Position numbers and translations under genes: made by a program
In this document: positions 1 to 8,178 of the stretch, in pieces
How positions within the stretch are numbered: position 1 is the stretch's first letter
Layout: each line of letters starts with the position of its first letter
Notes under the pieces: model-generated
Databases searched by the model: none
Told to the model about the DNA's origin: nothing
The model's input: only the letters and a program-made list of their open reading frames with translations
Assembly: GCF_017991995.1 (NCBI RefSeq)
Contig: NZ_JAGOPN010000012.1
Location: forward strand, 62,001-126,000
Reading direction: 5' to 3'
Source: Pseudacidovorax sp.
GTDB lineage: Bacteria > Pseudomonadota > Gammaproteobacteria > Burkholderiales > Burkholderiaceae_C
Length of the DNA stretch: 64,000 bases

Positions 1-699
1 TTGGCCCGCATTTCCAGACTGTACTGGAGCAACGATGCGCCCGCCCGGTGCCAGTTGGTCCAGCCAGGCCGCCGGCAGGTCGGCCCCACCCGCGGCCGCA
101 ATGATGCCCGCGTAGGGTGCGCCCGCCGGGTAGCCCTGCATGCCATCGCCCAGCAGCAGATGCACGGTGGCCAGCCGCAGGGGCCGCAGGTTGGCCCGCG
201 CCTTCTCATGCAGGCCGCGCAGCCGCTCGATGCTGTAGACCTCGCGGGCCACGTGGCTGAGCACAGCGGCTTGGTAGCCGCAGCCGGTGCCGATCTCCAG
301 CACCCGGCCCAGCCGTGCCTGCGGCTGGTCGGCCAGCGCCGGGGCCGCCAGCAACAGTTCGACCATCCGCGCCACGACGCTCGGCTTGGAGATGGTCTGT
401 CCCAGGCCGATGGGCAGGCTGGTGTCCTCGTAGGCCTGCGCGGCCAGGGCGCCATCGACGAAGGCATGCCGCGCCACCGCGCCCATGGCCTGCAGCACGC
501 GCTCGTCGGCGATGCCCTGCGCGGCCAGCCGACGCACCATGCGCTGACGGACCGCATCGGAGGCCATGGCCGGGGTGGCACTGAGTGGCGGCGGCGGAAC
601 CGCGGGCAGCTTGGCCCGCAGAGGTGTCGGCGCCGCTGGCGCGGGCGCGCGGTCGAGGGTGACGGGAAAGGTGGGACGGGAACGTGGAGGCTGCGGCAC
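1..699 (-). CDS. pcm: Protein-L-isoaspartate O-methyltransferase, C-terminus outside the window
   Basis: A cytoplasmic SAM-dependent enzyme that methylates isoaspartyl residues in aged proteins so they can be repaired. The gene is cut by the left edge: 233 codons are visible. The class I methyltransferase motif [11 protein letters not shown] and the PCM-typical stretch [14 protein letters not shown] are present. I chose the GTG at 699 because AGGAG lies five bases upstream and surE ends 23 bases before it. This adds a Pro/Ala-rich N-terminal extension of about 44 residues before [11 protein letters not shown], so the ATG at 567 is an alternative start. The surE-pcm order is common in proteobacteria and suggests cotranscription in a stationary-phase/repair operon. 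Confidence 0.93.
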   Translation of the reverse strand, partial: MPQPPRSRPTFPVTLDRAPAPAAPTPLRAKLPAVPPPPLSATPAMASDAVRQRMVRRLAAQGIADERVLQAMGAVARHAFVDGALAAQAYEDTSLPIGLGQTISKPSVVARMVELLLAAPALADQPQARLGRVLEIGTGCGYQAAVLSHVAREVYSIERLRGLHEKARANLRPLRLATVHLLLGDGMQGYPAGAPYAGIIAAAGGADLPAAWLDQLAPGGRIVAPVQSGNAGQ

Positions 700-722
700 C
701 GGGACTCCTGCGTCGGTCCGGC

Positions 723-1487
723 TCAGTCGCTGGCGTCGAGCCGGCGCACGGCCTCGCGCCACTCGCCCAGGCTGGCGTGGTCGGTCAGATCGATCTGCAG
801 CGGCGTGACCGCCACATGGCCAGCGGCGGTGGCGTGGAAATCGGTCCCTTCACCGCTGTCCTTGGCGCCGCCCGCGCCGGCGATCCAGTACATGGTCTCG
901 CCGCGGGGGCTCTGCTGGGTGATCACCTTCTCGGCCGCATGGCGGCGGCCCAAACGGCAGACCTTGATCGGCTTGAGGGACTCGGCCGGCAGGTTGGGAA
1001 TGTTGACGTTCAGCAGCCACGCCGGCTGCTCGTGCATGCGCTCGCGCTGGATGCGCTCCACCAGCCGCCGGGCAGCCTGGGCGGCTGCGTCGACGTGGGC
1101 CCAGCCCTTCTCGGTCTGCGAGAAGGCGATTGCCGGGATGCCGAACAGGTAGGCCTCCATGGCCGCGCCGACGGTGCCCGAATAGATGGTGTCGTCCCCC
1201 ATGTTGGCGCCGTTGTTGATGCCGGAGACGACCAGGTCGGGCCGGTAGTCCAGCAGGCCCTTGAGCGCGATGTGCACGCAGTCGGCCGGCGTGCCGGTGA
1301 CGTAGCGGAAGCCATTGTGCGCACGGTGCACGTACAACGGCGCCGCCAGGGTCAGGGCGTTGGACTTGGCACTGTTGTTGTGCTCGGGGGCGATGACCTC
1401 GACATCGGCCACCTCGCGCAGCGCGTCGTGCAGGGCCACGATGCCGGGGGCCTGGTAGCCATCGTCGTTGGAGATGAGGATCTTCAT
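723..1487 (-). CDS. surE: 5'/3'-nucleotidase SurE
   Basis: A metal-dependent survival-protein nucleotidase that removes phosphate from nucleoside 5'- and 3'-monophosphates in the cytoplasm. The 254-residue product has the usual family length. It opens with [15 protein letters not shown], whose Asp pair binds the metal, and carries [11 protein letters not shown] and the [12 protein letters not shown] loop of the active site. The open frame extends further upstream, but the conserved [10 protein letters not shown] start fixes the ATG at 1487. It is followed at 23 bases by pcm on the same strand. Its upstream neighbour is divergent, so the promoter should lie within 1488-1604. Confidence 0.96.
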   Translation of the reverse strand: MKILISNDDGYQAPGIVALHDALREVADVEVIAPEHNNSAKSNALTLAAPLYVHRAHNGFRYVTGTPADCVHIALKGLLDYRPDLVVSGINNGANMGDDTIYSGTVGAAMEAYLFGIPAIAFSQTEKGWAHVDAAAQAARRLVERIQRERMHEQPAWLLNVNIPNLPAESLKPIKVCRLGRRHAAEKVITQQSPRGETMYWIAGAGGAKDSGEGTDFHATAAGHVAVTPLQIDLTDHASLGEWREAVRRLDASD

Positions 1488-1604
1488 GGGCGGCGGGATT
1501 TTAGGAGGCGAAGCCCCACGGGCACGGGGTCGCCGCAGAGACAAGAACGCCGCGAGGCGGCCCCCTATCATGCCTGCGCCTCAATGAAGACGGAGACTGA
1601 TTCC

Positions 1605-2594
1605 ATGCACGCATGGCTTTGCGAAAACCCGGTCGGCGTCGACGCGCTGACCTGGAAGGAATTGCCCACGCCGCAGCCCGGTCCGGGCGAAGTGCTGGTG
1701 GAAATCAAGGCGGCCAGCCTGAACTTTCCCGATCTGCTGATCGTGCAGAACAAATACCAGATGAAGCCGAAGCTGCCCTTCGTGCCCGGCTCCGAATATG
1801 CGGGCATCGTGAAGGCCGTCGGCGAAGGCGTCACCCACCTGAAGGTCGGCCAGCCCATTGCCTGCCTTTCCGGAACGGGCGGCTTCGGTACGCACACGCT
1901 GGCGCCGGCAGCCATGTGCATGCCGCTGCCGCCGCAATTCGACATGGTGGACGCGGCCGCCTTCATCATGATCTATGCGACTTCCTGGCACGCACTGATG
2001 GATCGCGCCGCGCTCAAGGCGGGTGAAACCGTGCTAGTGCTCGGCGCCGCAGGCGGCGTCGGCACCTCCGCCATCCAGATCGCCAAGGCGGCGGGCGCAC
2101 GCGTCATTGCAGCGGCTTCCACCGACGAAAAATGCGCGCTGTGCAAAAGCATCGGTGCGGATGCGACCATCAATTACAGCCAGCATGCGCTGCCCCAGGG
2201 CTTCCGCGACGCCATCAAGGACGCCACCGATGGCAAGGGACCCGACGTGATTTACGACCCGGTGGGCGGCGATTTCGCCGAACCGGCATTTCGCTCCATC
2301 GCCTGGCGCGGACGCTATCTGGTGGTGGGATTTGCTTCGGGGCCCATTCCTTCGCTGCCGCTGAATCTCACGCTGCTCAAGGGCGCATCGCTGGTCGGTG
2401 TGTTCTGGGGCGATTTCGCGCGGCGCGAGCCCAAGGCCAATGCCCGAATGATGGGAGAACTGGCCGGCTGGTACGCCCAGGGCAAGATCAAGCCGGTGAT
2501 CGACCGCACGATGCCGATGAACGAGTTGAAGGCGGCCTACGCCCACATGGGCTCGCGTGGGGTCAAGGGAAAGCTGGTGATGGTGAACCCATAG
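1605..2594 (+). CDS. NADPH:quinone oxidoreductase family protein (medium-chain dehydrogenase/reductase)
   Basis: A 329-residue cytoplasmic zinc-free medium-chain reductase that likely reduces quinones or enones with NADPH. The N-terminal GroES-like domain (about residues 1-120) includes KAASLNFPDLL and PGSEYAGIV. The Rossmann domain has the glycine-rich GAAGGVGTSAIQIAKAAGA, typical of the QOR class. No structural-zinc cysteine cluster is visible. I chose the ATG at 1605 because GGAG lies about nine bases upstream; an in-frame ATG at 1584 has no such site. The gene stands alone between divergent surE and a strong bidirectional terminator at 2612. The substrate cannot be told from sequence. Confidence 0.88.
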   Translation: MHAWLCENPVGVDALTWKELPTPQPGPGEVLVEIKAASLNFPDLLIVQNKYQMKPKLPFVPGSEYAGIVKAVGEGVTHLKVGQPIACLSGTGGFGTHTLAPAAMCMPLPPQFDMVDAAAFIMIYATSWHALMDRAALKAGETVLVLGAAGGVGTSAIQIAKAAGARVIAAASTDEKCALCKSIGADATINYSQHALPQGFRDAIKDATDGKGPDVIYDPVGGDFAEPAFRSIAWRGRYLVVGFASGPIPSLPLNLTLLKGASLVGVFWGDFARREPKANARMMGELAGWYAQGKIKPVIDRTMPMNELKAAYAHMGSRGVKGKLVMVNP

Positions 2595-2611
2595 ATCGGC
2601 GCCCCGTCAAC

Positions 2612-2640
2612 AAAAATCCCGCGCAGCGCGCGGGATTTTT
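2612..2640. terminator. Bidirectional intrinsic terminator
   Basis: A perfect 13-bp stem (2612-2624 with 2628-2640) closes a three-base loop. The stem begins with five A and ends with five T, so it provides a U-run in both directions. It sits between two convergent genes, the quinone oxidoreductase and the H-NS-family gene, and can end both transcripts. Confidence 0.93.
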
Positions 2641-2677
2641 GTTTGTTCACGCTGCAGCAAGTGCAGCGGTGTATTGC

Positions 2678-3031
2678 TTACTTGACTTCGAACTCGTCCA
2701 GCGATTTGCCAGCGGCCAGCGCCTCGGTCACCCAGCGGGGCTTGCGACCGCGGCCACCCGACCAGGTTTCGCCGGTGGGGCTGCGGTATTTGACGACCGC
2801 GGCCGCCTTGGCCGGAGCGGCCGAAACGCTGCGCTTGGCGCCCGTAGCGGCGCCGCGGCCATTCAGCTTGAGGTCAGCAGCGGTAATGCCGTATTCGGCG
2901 ATCTTCTTGCGAAGTTCTTCGATCACGCCAGCGCGCTCGTGGCTACGCAGTTCCTCGGCCTGACGGCGCAATTCCGCGATTTCCTGGTCCCGCTGCTGGA
3001 TCTGCGCGGTGATCTCTGCCAAAGTTGCCAT
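2678..3031 (-). CDS. H-NS family histone-like nucleoid protein
   Basis: A 117-residue DNA-binding protein of the short H-NS/BpH3 type found in Burkholderiales. Residues 1-55 form a charged coiled-coil oligomerisation region (ITAQIQQRDQEIAELRRQAEELR). A basic Ala/Lys linker follows, and the C-terminal domain has the conserved TGETWSGGRGRKPRWV core that binds the minor groove of AT-rich DNA. In this GC-rich genome such proteins usually silence acquired or AT-rich regions. The upstream region holds unusually AT-rich dyads and a possible promoter, which could be a self-binding site. Paralogues elsewhere in the genome are likely but not visible here. Confidence 0.93.
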   Translation of the reverse strand: MATLAEITAQIQQRDQEIAELRRQAEELRSHERAGVIEELRKKIAEYGITAADLKLNGRGAATGAKRSVSAAPAKAAAVVKYRSPTGETWSGGRGRKPRWVTEALAAGKSLDEFEVK

Positions 3032-3067
3032 TGCTCGAATCCTTTGTATTGAGAAAGCAGTTCGCGA

Positions 3068-3095
3068 ATTCTAATTCAAGAATTGAACGCCACAA
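3068..3095 (-). promoter_or_regulatory. Candidate sigma-70 promoter of the H-NS-family gene
   Basis: On the minus strand, TTGTGG (3095-3090) and TAGAAT (3073-3068) are separated by 16 bases; the -10 matches five of six consensus bases. They lie about 40 bases before the start codon in an AT-rich patch with overlapping AATTC dyads. The weak -35 keeps this tentative. Confidence 0.4.
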
Positions 3096-3118
3096 GCCAC
3101 GGCGGGCGCGCACGAATT

Positions 3119-3145
3119 GAATACCCCCGGACTACAAGGGTATTC
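3119..3145. repeat. 8-bp inverted repeat in the livF/H-NS intergenic region
   Basis: GAATACCC (3119-3126) and GGGTATTC (3138-3145) form a perfect inverted repeat with an 11-base spacer. It lies upstream of the H-NS-family gene and downstream of livF on the same strand. It could be a protein-binding dyad or a weak hairpin ending the liv transcript. No U-run follows on the minus strand. Confidence 0.5.
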
Positions 3146-3190
3146 GCATCCCAATAACGGCGTCGGTGCCGGGCACCCGCCCGGGCCCTC

Positions 3191-3907
3191 TCAGCGGGCC
3201 AGCCCCAACAGGCGATCCAGCAGAACAGGCTGCGCCAGCAATTCGGCCGCAGCGCCACGATGGACCACCGAACCATGGTCCAGCACCGCCGCCCGGTCCG
3301 AAATCGCGAGAATGGCTTGCGGATGCTGTTCCACGATGATGGCCGTCAGGCCTTCGTCGCGGGTCAGCCGGCGAATGGCGCGCAGCAATTCCTCCACGAT
3401 GATTGGCGCCAGGCCTTCCAGCGGCTCATCCAGCAGCACCAGCCGCGGATTGAGCACCAGGGCGCGGCCCACGGCCAGCATCTGCTGCTCGCCGCCCGAC
3501 AGCTGCGTGCCCAGGTTGCCCTTGCGCTCCGCCAGGCGCGGGAACATCTCGTAGACGCGCGCCGGCGTCCAGCGGCCGGGGCGCGCCACCGCCGTGAGGT
3601 TCTCGTGCACGGTGAGCGACTTGAAGATGTTGCGCTCCTGCGGCACCCAGCCGACGCCCGCCGCCGCACGGCGGTAGGCCGGCAGCGTGTGCAGCGGCTG
3701 GCCGCCCAGCAGGATGCGTCCGCCATGCTGGCGCGTGGCGCCGGCCAGGGTGTTGATCAGCGTGGTCTTGCCCGTGCCGTTGCGGCCGAGCAGCGCCAGC
3801 GTCTCGCCCTCCCCCAGCGACAGTGAGACATCGTTGAGAACCACGGCCTCGCCATAGCCGGCACTGAGGCCCTCGATCTGCAACAGCGCATTCGTCGGGC
3901 CGCTCAT
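3191..3907 (-). CDS. livF: Branched-chain amino acid-type ABC transporter, ATP-binding protein LivF
   Basis: The smaller ATPase of a HAAT/LIV-type importer, on the cytoplasmic face of the membrane. In its 238 residues, Walker A is GRNGTGKTT (41-49), the signature is LSGGE (136-140) and Walker B is LVLLDEP (156-162). Its start codon overlaps the livG stop (ATGA at 3904-3907), so the two are translationally coupled. It is the last gene of SBP-livH-livM-livG-livF. The LIV family also imports aromatic acids, urea and amides; the neighbouring vanAB genes suggest an aromatic acid here, which is inference. Confidence 0.93.
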   Translation of the reverse strand: MSGPTNALLQIEGLSAGYGEAVVLNDVSLSLGEGETLALLGRNGTGKTTLINTLAGATRQHGGRILLGGQPLHTLPAYRRAAAGVGWVPQERNIFKSLTVHENLTAVARPGRWTPARVYEMFPRLAERKGNLGTQLSGGEQQMLAVGRALVLNPRLVLLDEPLEGLAPIIVEELLRAIRRLTRDEGLTAIIVEQHPQAILAISDRAAVLDHGSVVHRGAAAELLAQPVLLDRLLGLAR

Positions 3908-4683
3908 GCGTGCACCTCCGTCTGGCCCAGATAGACCTCGCGCACCCGCGGGTCGCCCGCGATCTCCTCGGGCGTGCCCTCGGTGAGCAGGGCGCCATTG
4001 ACCAGCACGGTCATGCGTTTGGCAAAGCTGAAGACGAGATCCATGTCGTGTTCGATCAGCAGGACGGAGACATCGGCCGGCAGCGCGGCCACCGTCTGCA
4101 GCAGTTCCTCTCGCTCGCCGGCAGGCACGCCGGCCACCGGCTCGTCCAGCAGCAGCACACGCGGCTCGCAGGCCAGGGCGATGGCGATCTCCAGCAGGCG
4201 GCGCTTGCCGTAGGCCAGGTGACGCACTTCCGTGTGCGCCACATCGGCCAGGTGGAACTGGCTCAGCAGCTCACCGGCCCGCTCGGCCACCGCCGCATCG
4301 CGGCCCAGCGGCTGCCACCAGCGGGCGCCCTGCCCCCGGTGCTGCGCCACCACCAGGGCCAGCGTCTGCAGCGGCGTCATGCTGTCGAAGAGCTGATTGA
4401 TCTGGAAGGTGCGCACCAATCCGCGCGTCACGCGCCGGTGCGGCGCCAGGCGGGTGATGTCCTCGCCCAGCAGCCGGATGCGCCCTTCGCTGGGCGTGAG
4501 CACGCCGGTGAGCTGGTTGATGAGCGTGGTCTTGCCGGCCCCATTGGGGCCGATGAGCGCATGGCGCGCGCCCTTGGCCAGGCGCATCGACACATGGTCG
4601 GTGGCGGTGATGCCGCCGAAGCGCATCACCAGCGACTCGGCCTCGAGCACGATCTCGGGAGTCTCGGGAGAGGTCGCCGTCAT
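3904..4683 (-). CDS. livG: Branched-chain amino acid-type ABC transporter, ATP-binding protein LivG
   Basis: The larger ATPase of the LIV-type importer, 259 residues. Walker A GPNGAGKTT spans residues 45-53. The signature region is the LivG-type LAYGKRRLLEIA, followed by the Walker B LLLDEPVAGV and the H-loop LLIEHDMDLV. Start ATG 4683 overlaps the livM stop, and its own stop overlaps the livF start, both by four bases. It forms the ATPase pair with LivF and energises the LivH/LivM channel. Confidence 0.93.
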   Translation of the reverse strand: MTATSPETPEIVLEAESLVMRFGGITATDHVSMRLAKGARHALIGPNGAGKTTLINQLTGVLTPSEGRIRLLGEDITRLAPHRRVTRGLVRTFQINQLFDSMTPLQTLALVVAQHRGQGARWWQPLGRDAAVAERAGELLSQFHLADVAHTEVRHLAYGKRRLLEIAIALACEPRVLLLDEPVAGVPAGEREELLQTVAALPADVSVLLIEHDMDLVFSFAKRMTVLVNGALLTEGTPEEIAGDPRVREVYLGQTEVHA

Positions 4684-5669
4684 GCCGCACCTCCCTTCCG
4701 GAACCAGGTCCGCGGACGCAGCAGGCGCTCGCGCCCCACCAGCATCAGCAGCACCAGCAGCAGGCCGATCCAGAACATCCAGTACTGCGGCGTGACGCTG
4801 GAGAGCGTGTCCTGCAGCAGCTTGAAGACGATGGCGCCCGCCACCCCGCCATAGAGCCAGCCCACGCCGCCGATGACCAGCATCAGCAGCACGTCGGCCG
4901 AGCGGTCGAAGGCCAGCACATCGAGCGAGGCGAAGCCCGTGGTCTGTGCCAGCAGTGCGCCCGCAGCGCCAGCGACGGCAGCGGCGATGGTGTAGATCAC
5001 CGACATGCGCGAGGTGACCGGAATGCCGATGGCCATGGCCCGCAGCCGGTTGTCGCGGATGGCCATCAGCGTGGCGCCGAAGGGCGAATGCACCAGCCGC
5101 CGCATGAGCAGGAAGAGCACCAGCGCCACCGCCAGCGAATACCAGGCCGCCACGCGGCCGTAGAGGTCGAAGTCGAACAGCCCGAGCACCGGGCCCATGA
5201 CCACGCCCTGCAGGCCGTCGGCGCCCCCGGTCAGCCAGTCGAGCTTGTTGGCGAGTTCGAGCAGCAGCAGCGCCGTGCCGAGGGTCACCATCAGCCGCGT
5301 GAGGTCGCTGCCGCGCAGGATGGTCACGCTGGCGGCCAGGCCCAGCAGCGCGGCCAGGACGGTGGCGACCACCAGGCCCACGGTCGGGTCGGGCATGACC
5401 AGCTTGGCGAACAGCGCCGCGGCATAGGCGCCGAAGCCGAAGAAGGCCGCATGGCCCAGCGACACGATGCCGGTGTAGCCCAGCACCAGGTCCAGCGACA
5501 TGGCGAACAGCGCCACGATCGCGATCTCGTTGACCATCAGCGCATGCTGCGGCAGCACCAGCGGCGCGGCGAAGGCCAGCGCCCAGAGCAGGAATTCCCA
5601 CCAGCGCCAGCGTGCCTGGCCGAGCAGCGGAGCGCGCCAGTCGGCGCCAGTGTTGAGCGGGCCGGCCAT
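4680..5669 (-). CDS. livM: Branched-chain amino acid-type ABC transporter, permease LivM
   Basis: An inner-membrane permease of 329 residues with about nine to ten hydrophobic segments. It has family hallmarks such as LGYTGIVSLGHAAFFGFGAYAAAL near residues 60-85 and the ATPase-coupling loop around ATLMAIRDNRLRAMAIGI. The ATG at 5669 is favoured over the GTG three bases earlier because GGAGG (within the end of livH) stands six bases before it. Start and livH stop overlap as TGATG. It pairs with LivH to form the translocation pore. Confidence 0.93.
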   Translation of the reverse strand: MAGPLNTGADWRAPLLGQARWRWWEFLLWALAFAAPLVLPQHALMVNEIAIVALFAMSLDLVLGYTGIVSLGHAAFFGFGAYAAALFAKLVMPDPTVGLVVATVLAALLGLAASVTILRGSDLTRLMVTLGTALLLLELANKLDWLTGGADGLQGVVMGPVLGLFDFDLYGRVAAWYSLAVALVLFLLMRRLVHSPFGATLMAIRDNRLRAMAIGIPVTSRMSVIYTIAAAVAGAAGALLAQTTGFASLDVLAFDRSADVLLMLVIGGVGWLYGGVAGAIVFKLLQDTLSSVTPQYWMFWIGLLLVLLMLVGRERLLRPRTWFRKGGAA

Positions 5670-6541
5670 CACTTGCCTCCTTTACGCGTGAACAGGCCTT
5701 GCGGGCGCCACATCAGGATCAGGATCATCAGCAGGTACACCGTGAAGGCGCCCATCTTGGGAATGAAGTACTTGCCCGCCACGTCGGCGATGCCCAGCAG
5801 CAGCGCCGCCGCCAGCGGGCCGGTGATGGACGAGGTGCCGCCCACGGCCACCACGATCAGGAAATAGATCATGTACTTGAGAGGGAAGGTTGGGTCCATG
5901 CCGAGCACCTCGGCGCCCAGCGCGCCGCCCAGGCCCGCCAGCCCCGAGCCGACCGCGAAGGTGGCCAGGAAGACCTGGTTCACGTTGATGCCCAGGCCGG
6001 CGGCCACGGTGGGATCGTCCACCGCTGCACGCAGGCGGCTGCCGAAGCGCGTGCGCGTGAGCACCAACTGCAGCACCACCGCCAGCACTGCGCACACCGC
6101 AATGATGAAGAGGCGGTAATGGCCCATGCCCAGCAGCAGGGCGCCATCGCCGACCTCCGTGCGGCCGCGCAGCCACTCGGGCAGCTGCAGGTTCTGCTGC
6201 GAGGAGCCCACGAAGTAGTCCAGGCCCGCGACCGCCATGAAGGCCAGGCCGATGGAGAACAACACCTGGTCCAGGTGCGGCTTGCCATACATCGGCCGGT
6301 AGAGGGTGCGCTCCAGCAGCGCGCCGATCAGCGCCGTCAGCACGAAGGCCAGCGGCAGGCACAGCAGAAAGGGCAGTCCCAGCTTCTGCATCGCATAGAC
6401 CGTGATGTAGCCGCCCGCCATGGCGAAGGCGCCGTGCGCCAGGTTGATGAAGTTCATCAACCCCAGCGTCACCGCCAGCCCCACGGCGAGCACGAATAGC
6501 AGCATGCCGTAGGCAATGCCGTCGAACAGGATAGTCAGCAT
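5669..6541 (-). CDS. livH: Branched-chain amino acid-type ABC transporter, permease LivH
   Basis: The second LIV-type inner-membrane permease, 290 residues when started at MLTILFDGIAYGM (ATG 6541). The open frame runs upstream, but family members begin at this segment. The conserved LGLMNFINLAHGAFAMAGGY stretch and the coupling loop RTRFGSRLRAAVDDPTVAAGLGI identify it. No strong Shine-Dalgarno is seen. A 275-base gap with a multi-hairpin element separates it from the binding-protein gene upstream, which may make the binding protein more abundant than the membrane parts. Confidence 0.92.
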   Translation of the reverse strand: MLTILFDGIAYGMLLFVLAVGLAVTLGLMNFINLAHGAFAMAGGYITVYAMQKLGLPFLLCLPLAFVLTALIGALLERTLYRPMYGKPHLDQVLFSIGLAFMAVAGLDYFVGSSQQNLQLPEWLRGRTEVGDGALLLGMGHYRLFIIAVCAVLAVVLQLVLTRTRFGSRLRAAVDDPTVAAGLGINVNQVFLATFAVGSGLAGLGGALGAEVLGMDPTFPLKYMIYFLIVVAVGGTSSITGPLAAALLLGIADVAGKYFIPKMGAFTVYLLMILILMWRPQGLFTRKGGK

Positions 6542-6728
6542 GAGCGCCGCATCGAGAGAGGAATGAGAGGGCGAGGCTGGGTGTACGGGAGGCGCCAAGC
6601 CGGCCAAGCCACAAGGAACAACATGGCCGAACACACGCGCTCGGCCTGCGGGAAAGCGGTCAATGGAAAGCGCAATCGCCGCGCACCCTAGAGTTCAAAA
6701 GAACCCGGTACCCCGCAAGACACCGTGG

Positions 6729-6810
6729 AACCGGCTTTGCCGGGCCACCGGTGTCGCCCCCGGCAGGGGGTTGGCGGAGCGGCCCTCAGGGCCGCGCAGC
6801 CTGGGGGCGA
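6729..6810 (-). repeat. Multi-hairpin dispersed intergenic element, copy 1
   Basis: Directly after the binding-protein stop (6817), the minus strand can fold into an outer stem (TCGCCCCC 6754-6761 with GGGGGCGA 6803-6810), an inner hairpin (GCGGCCC 6779-6785 with GGGCCGC 6789-6795), and a distal CCGGCTTTGCCGG hairpin (6731-6743). The same arrangement recurs at 36257-36341. It probably acts as a transcript-stabilising or attenuating structure between the binding protein and livH. Confidence 0.65.
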
Positions 6811-6816
6811 GCCAAG

Positions 6817-7986
6817 TTACTTGGCCTTGCCCGGGTCCTTGACGGCCTTGATGACGTCGAACTCCACGTTGTAAAGCGCCCCGTCCTTCTTCTCGACCTT
6901 GCGCAGGTACACGTCCTGCACGATGTCGCGGGTCTGCGCATCGATCAGCACCTGGCCCCGCGGGCTTTCGAAGATCTGGCCCTTCATCTTGTCCAGCAGC
7001 GCCGGGCCGTCGCCCTTGCCGCCGGTGGCCTTCAGGGCTTCATAGATCACGCGCATGCCGTCATAGCCGCCCACGGCCATGAAGTTGGGGCGCATGCCCT
7101 TGTTGGCCTTCTCGAAGGCCTCGACGAACTTCTTGTTCAGTGCCGACGGATGCGCCGCCGAGTAGTGGTGCGAAGTGACCACGCCCAGGGCGCCGTCGCC
7201 CATGTCGGCCAGTTGATCGTCATCCGTCACGTCGCCGGTGGCGATCAGCTTGATGCCGGCCTTGTCCATGCCGCGTTCGAGGAACTGCTTCATCACCGCC
7301 GCGCCCGCGCCGGAGGGCACGAAGACGAACAGTGCATCGGGCTTGGCGTCCCGCACCTTCTGCAGGAAGGGCGCGAAGTCGGGGTTGCGCAGCGGCACGC
7401 GCAGCTTCTCGATCACCTTGCCGCCGTTGAGCTGGAAGCGTTCGGTGAAGAACTTCTCGGCGTCGTTGCCCGGGCCGTAGTCGCTGACCAGCGAGACCAC
7501 GCTCTTGATGCCGTTCTTGGGTGCCCAGTCGCCCATGGCCACCGACACCTGCGGCAGCGTGAAGCTGGAGCGCACGATGAAGGGCGAGGCCTCGGTGATG
7601 CTCGACGTGGCGGCAGCCATGACCACCTGCGGCGTCTTGCTCTGCGTGGCGATGGGCGCCACGGCCAGGGCCAGTGGCGTGAGGCCGAAGCCGGCCAGCA
7701 CGTTGACCTTCTCGTTGACCACCAACTCCTGCGCCAGGCGCTTGCTCACGTCCGGCAGGCCGGTGTCGTCCTTGACGATCAGCTCGATCTTGCGGCCCGC
7801 CACGGTGTCGCCGTTCTGCGCCATGTACAGCCGGGCCGCGGCCTCGACCTGGCGGCCGGTGGAGGCCTGCTGGCCGGTCATCGGCAGGATGAGACCGATC
7901 TTGAAGGGCGTGCCCTGCGCCCAGGCCGGTGCACTGGCCAGTGCCGCGGCTGCGAGCGTGGCCTGGACGAACAATCGCTTTTGCAT
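6817..7986 (-). CDS. LIV-type ABC transporter periplasmic substrate-binding protein
   Basis: A periplasmic binding protein (Peripla_BP_6 type) of 389 residues. A Sec signal peptide covers about residues 1-23 (MQKRLFVQATLAAAALASAPAWA), and the mature part starts with the typical FKIGLILPMTGQQASTGRQ. It delivers the ligand to the LivHMGF complex encoded downstream. A GGAGAC ribosome site precedes the ATG, after a pyrimidine-rich leader. The upstream neighbour on the same strand is a GntR regulator, and the divergent neighbours are vanA/vanB. Aromatic acids such as vanillate are therefore plausible ligands, but branched-chain amino acids or amides cannot be excluded. Confidence 0.9.
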   Translation of the reverse strand: MQKRLFVQATLAAAALASAPAWAQGTPFKIGLILPMTGQQASTGRQVEAAARLYMAQNGDTVAGRKIELIVKDDTGLPDVSKRLAQELVVNEKVNVLAGFGLTPLALAVAPIATQSKTPQVVMAAATSSITEASPFIVRSSFTLPQVSVAMGDWAPKNGIKSVVSLVSDYGPGNDAEKFFTERFQLNGGKVIEKLRVPLRNPDFAPFLQKVRDAKPDALFVFVPSGAGAAVMKQFLERGMDKAGIKLIATGDVTDDDQLADMGDGALGVVTSHHYSAAHPSALNKKFVEAFEKANKGMRPNFMAVGGYDGMRVIYEALKATGGKGDGPALLDKMKGQIFESPRGQVLIDAQTRDIVQDVYLRKVEKKDGALYNVEFDVIKAVKDPGKAK

Positions 7987-8178
7987 GAAGAAGTCTCCGT
8001 GGGTCAGAAAGAAGAAGAAGAAGAAGAGAGGTCCGCAGCCACCGACTCGGGCCCGTGGGAACGGGCGGATCCGGGCACGGCACCGAACGCGCCGGCGATT
8101 GTGGACCGTGCCGTGCAGGACCGCATGGGAACAGACACCGAGACGGTACCTTTCATGGCCGGCGTCCTCCGCGGCCTC

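Noticed and set aside
3904-5601. Apparent 565-residue LivM-LivG fusion
   Set aside because: The upstream part is a shadow frame of livM; livG has its own ATG at 4683 with the usual four-base overlap.
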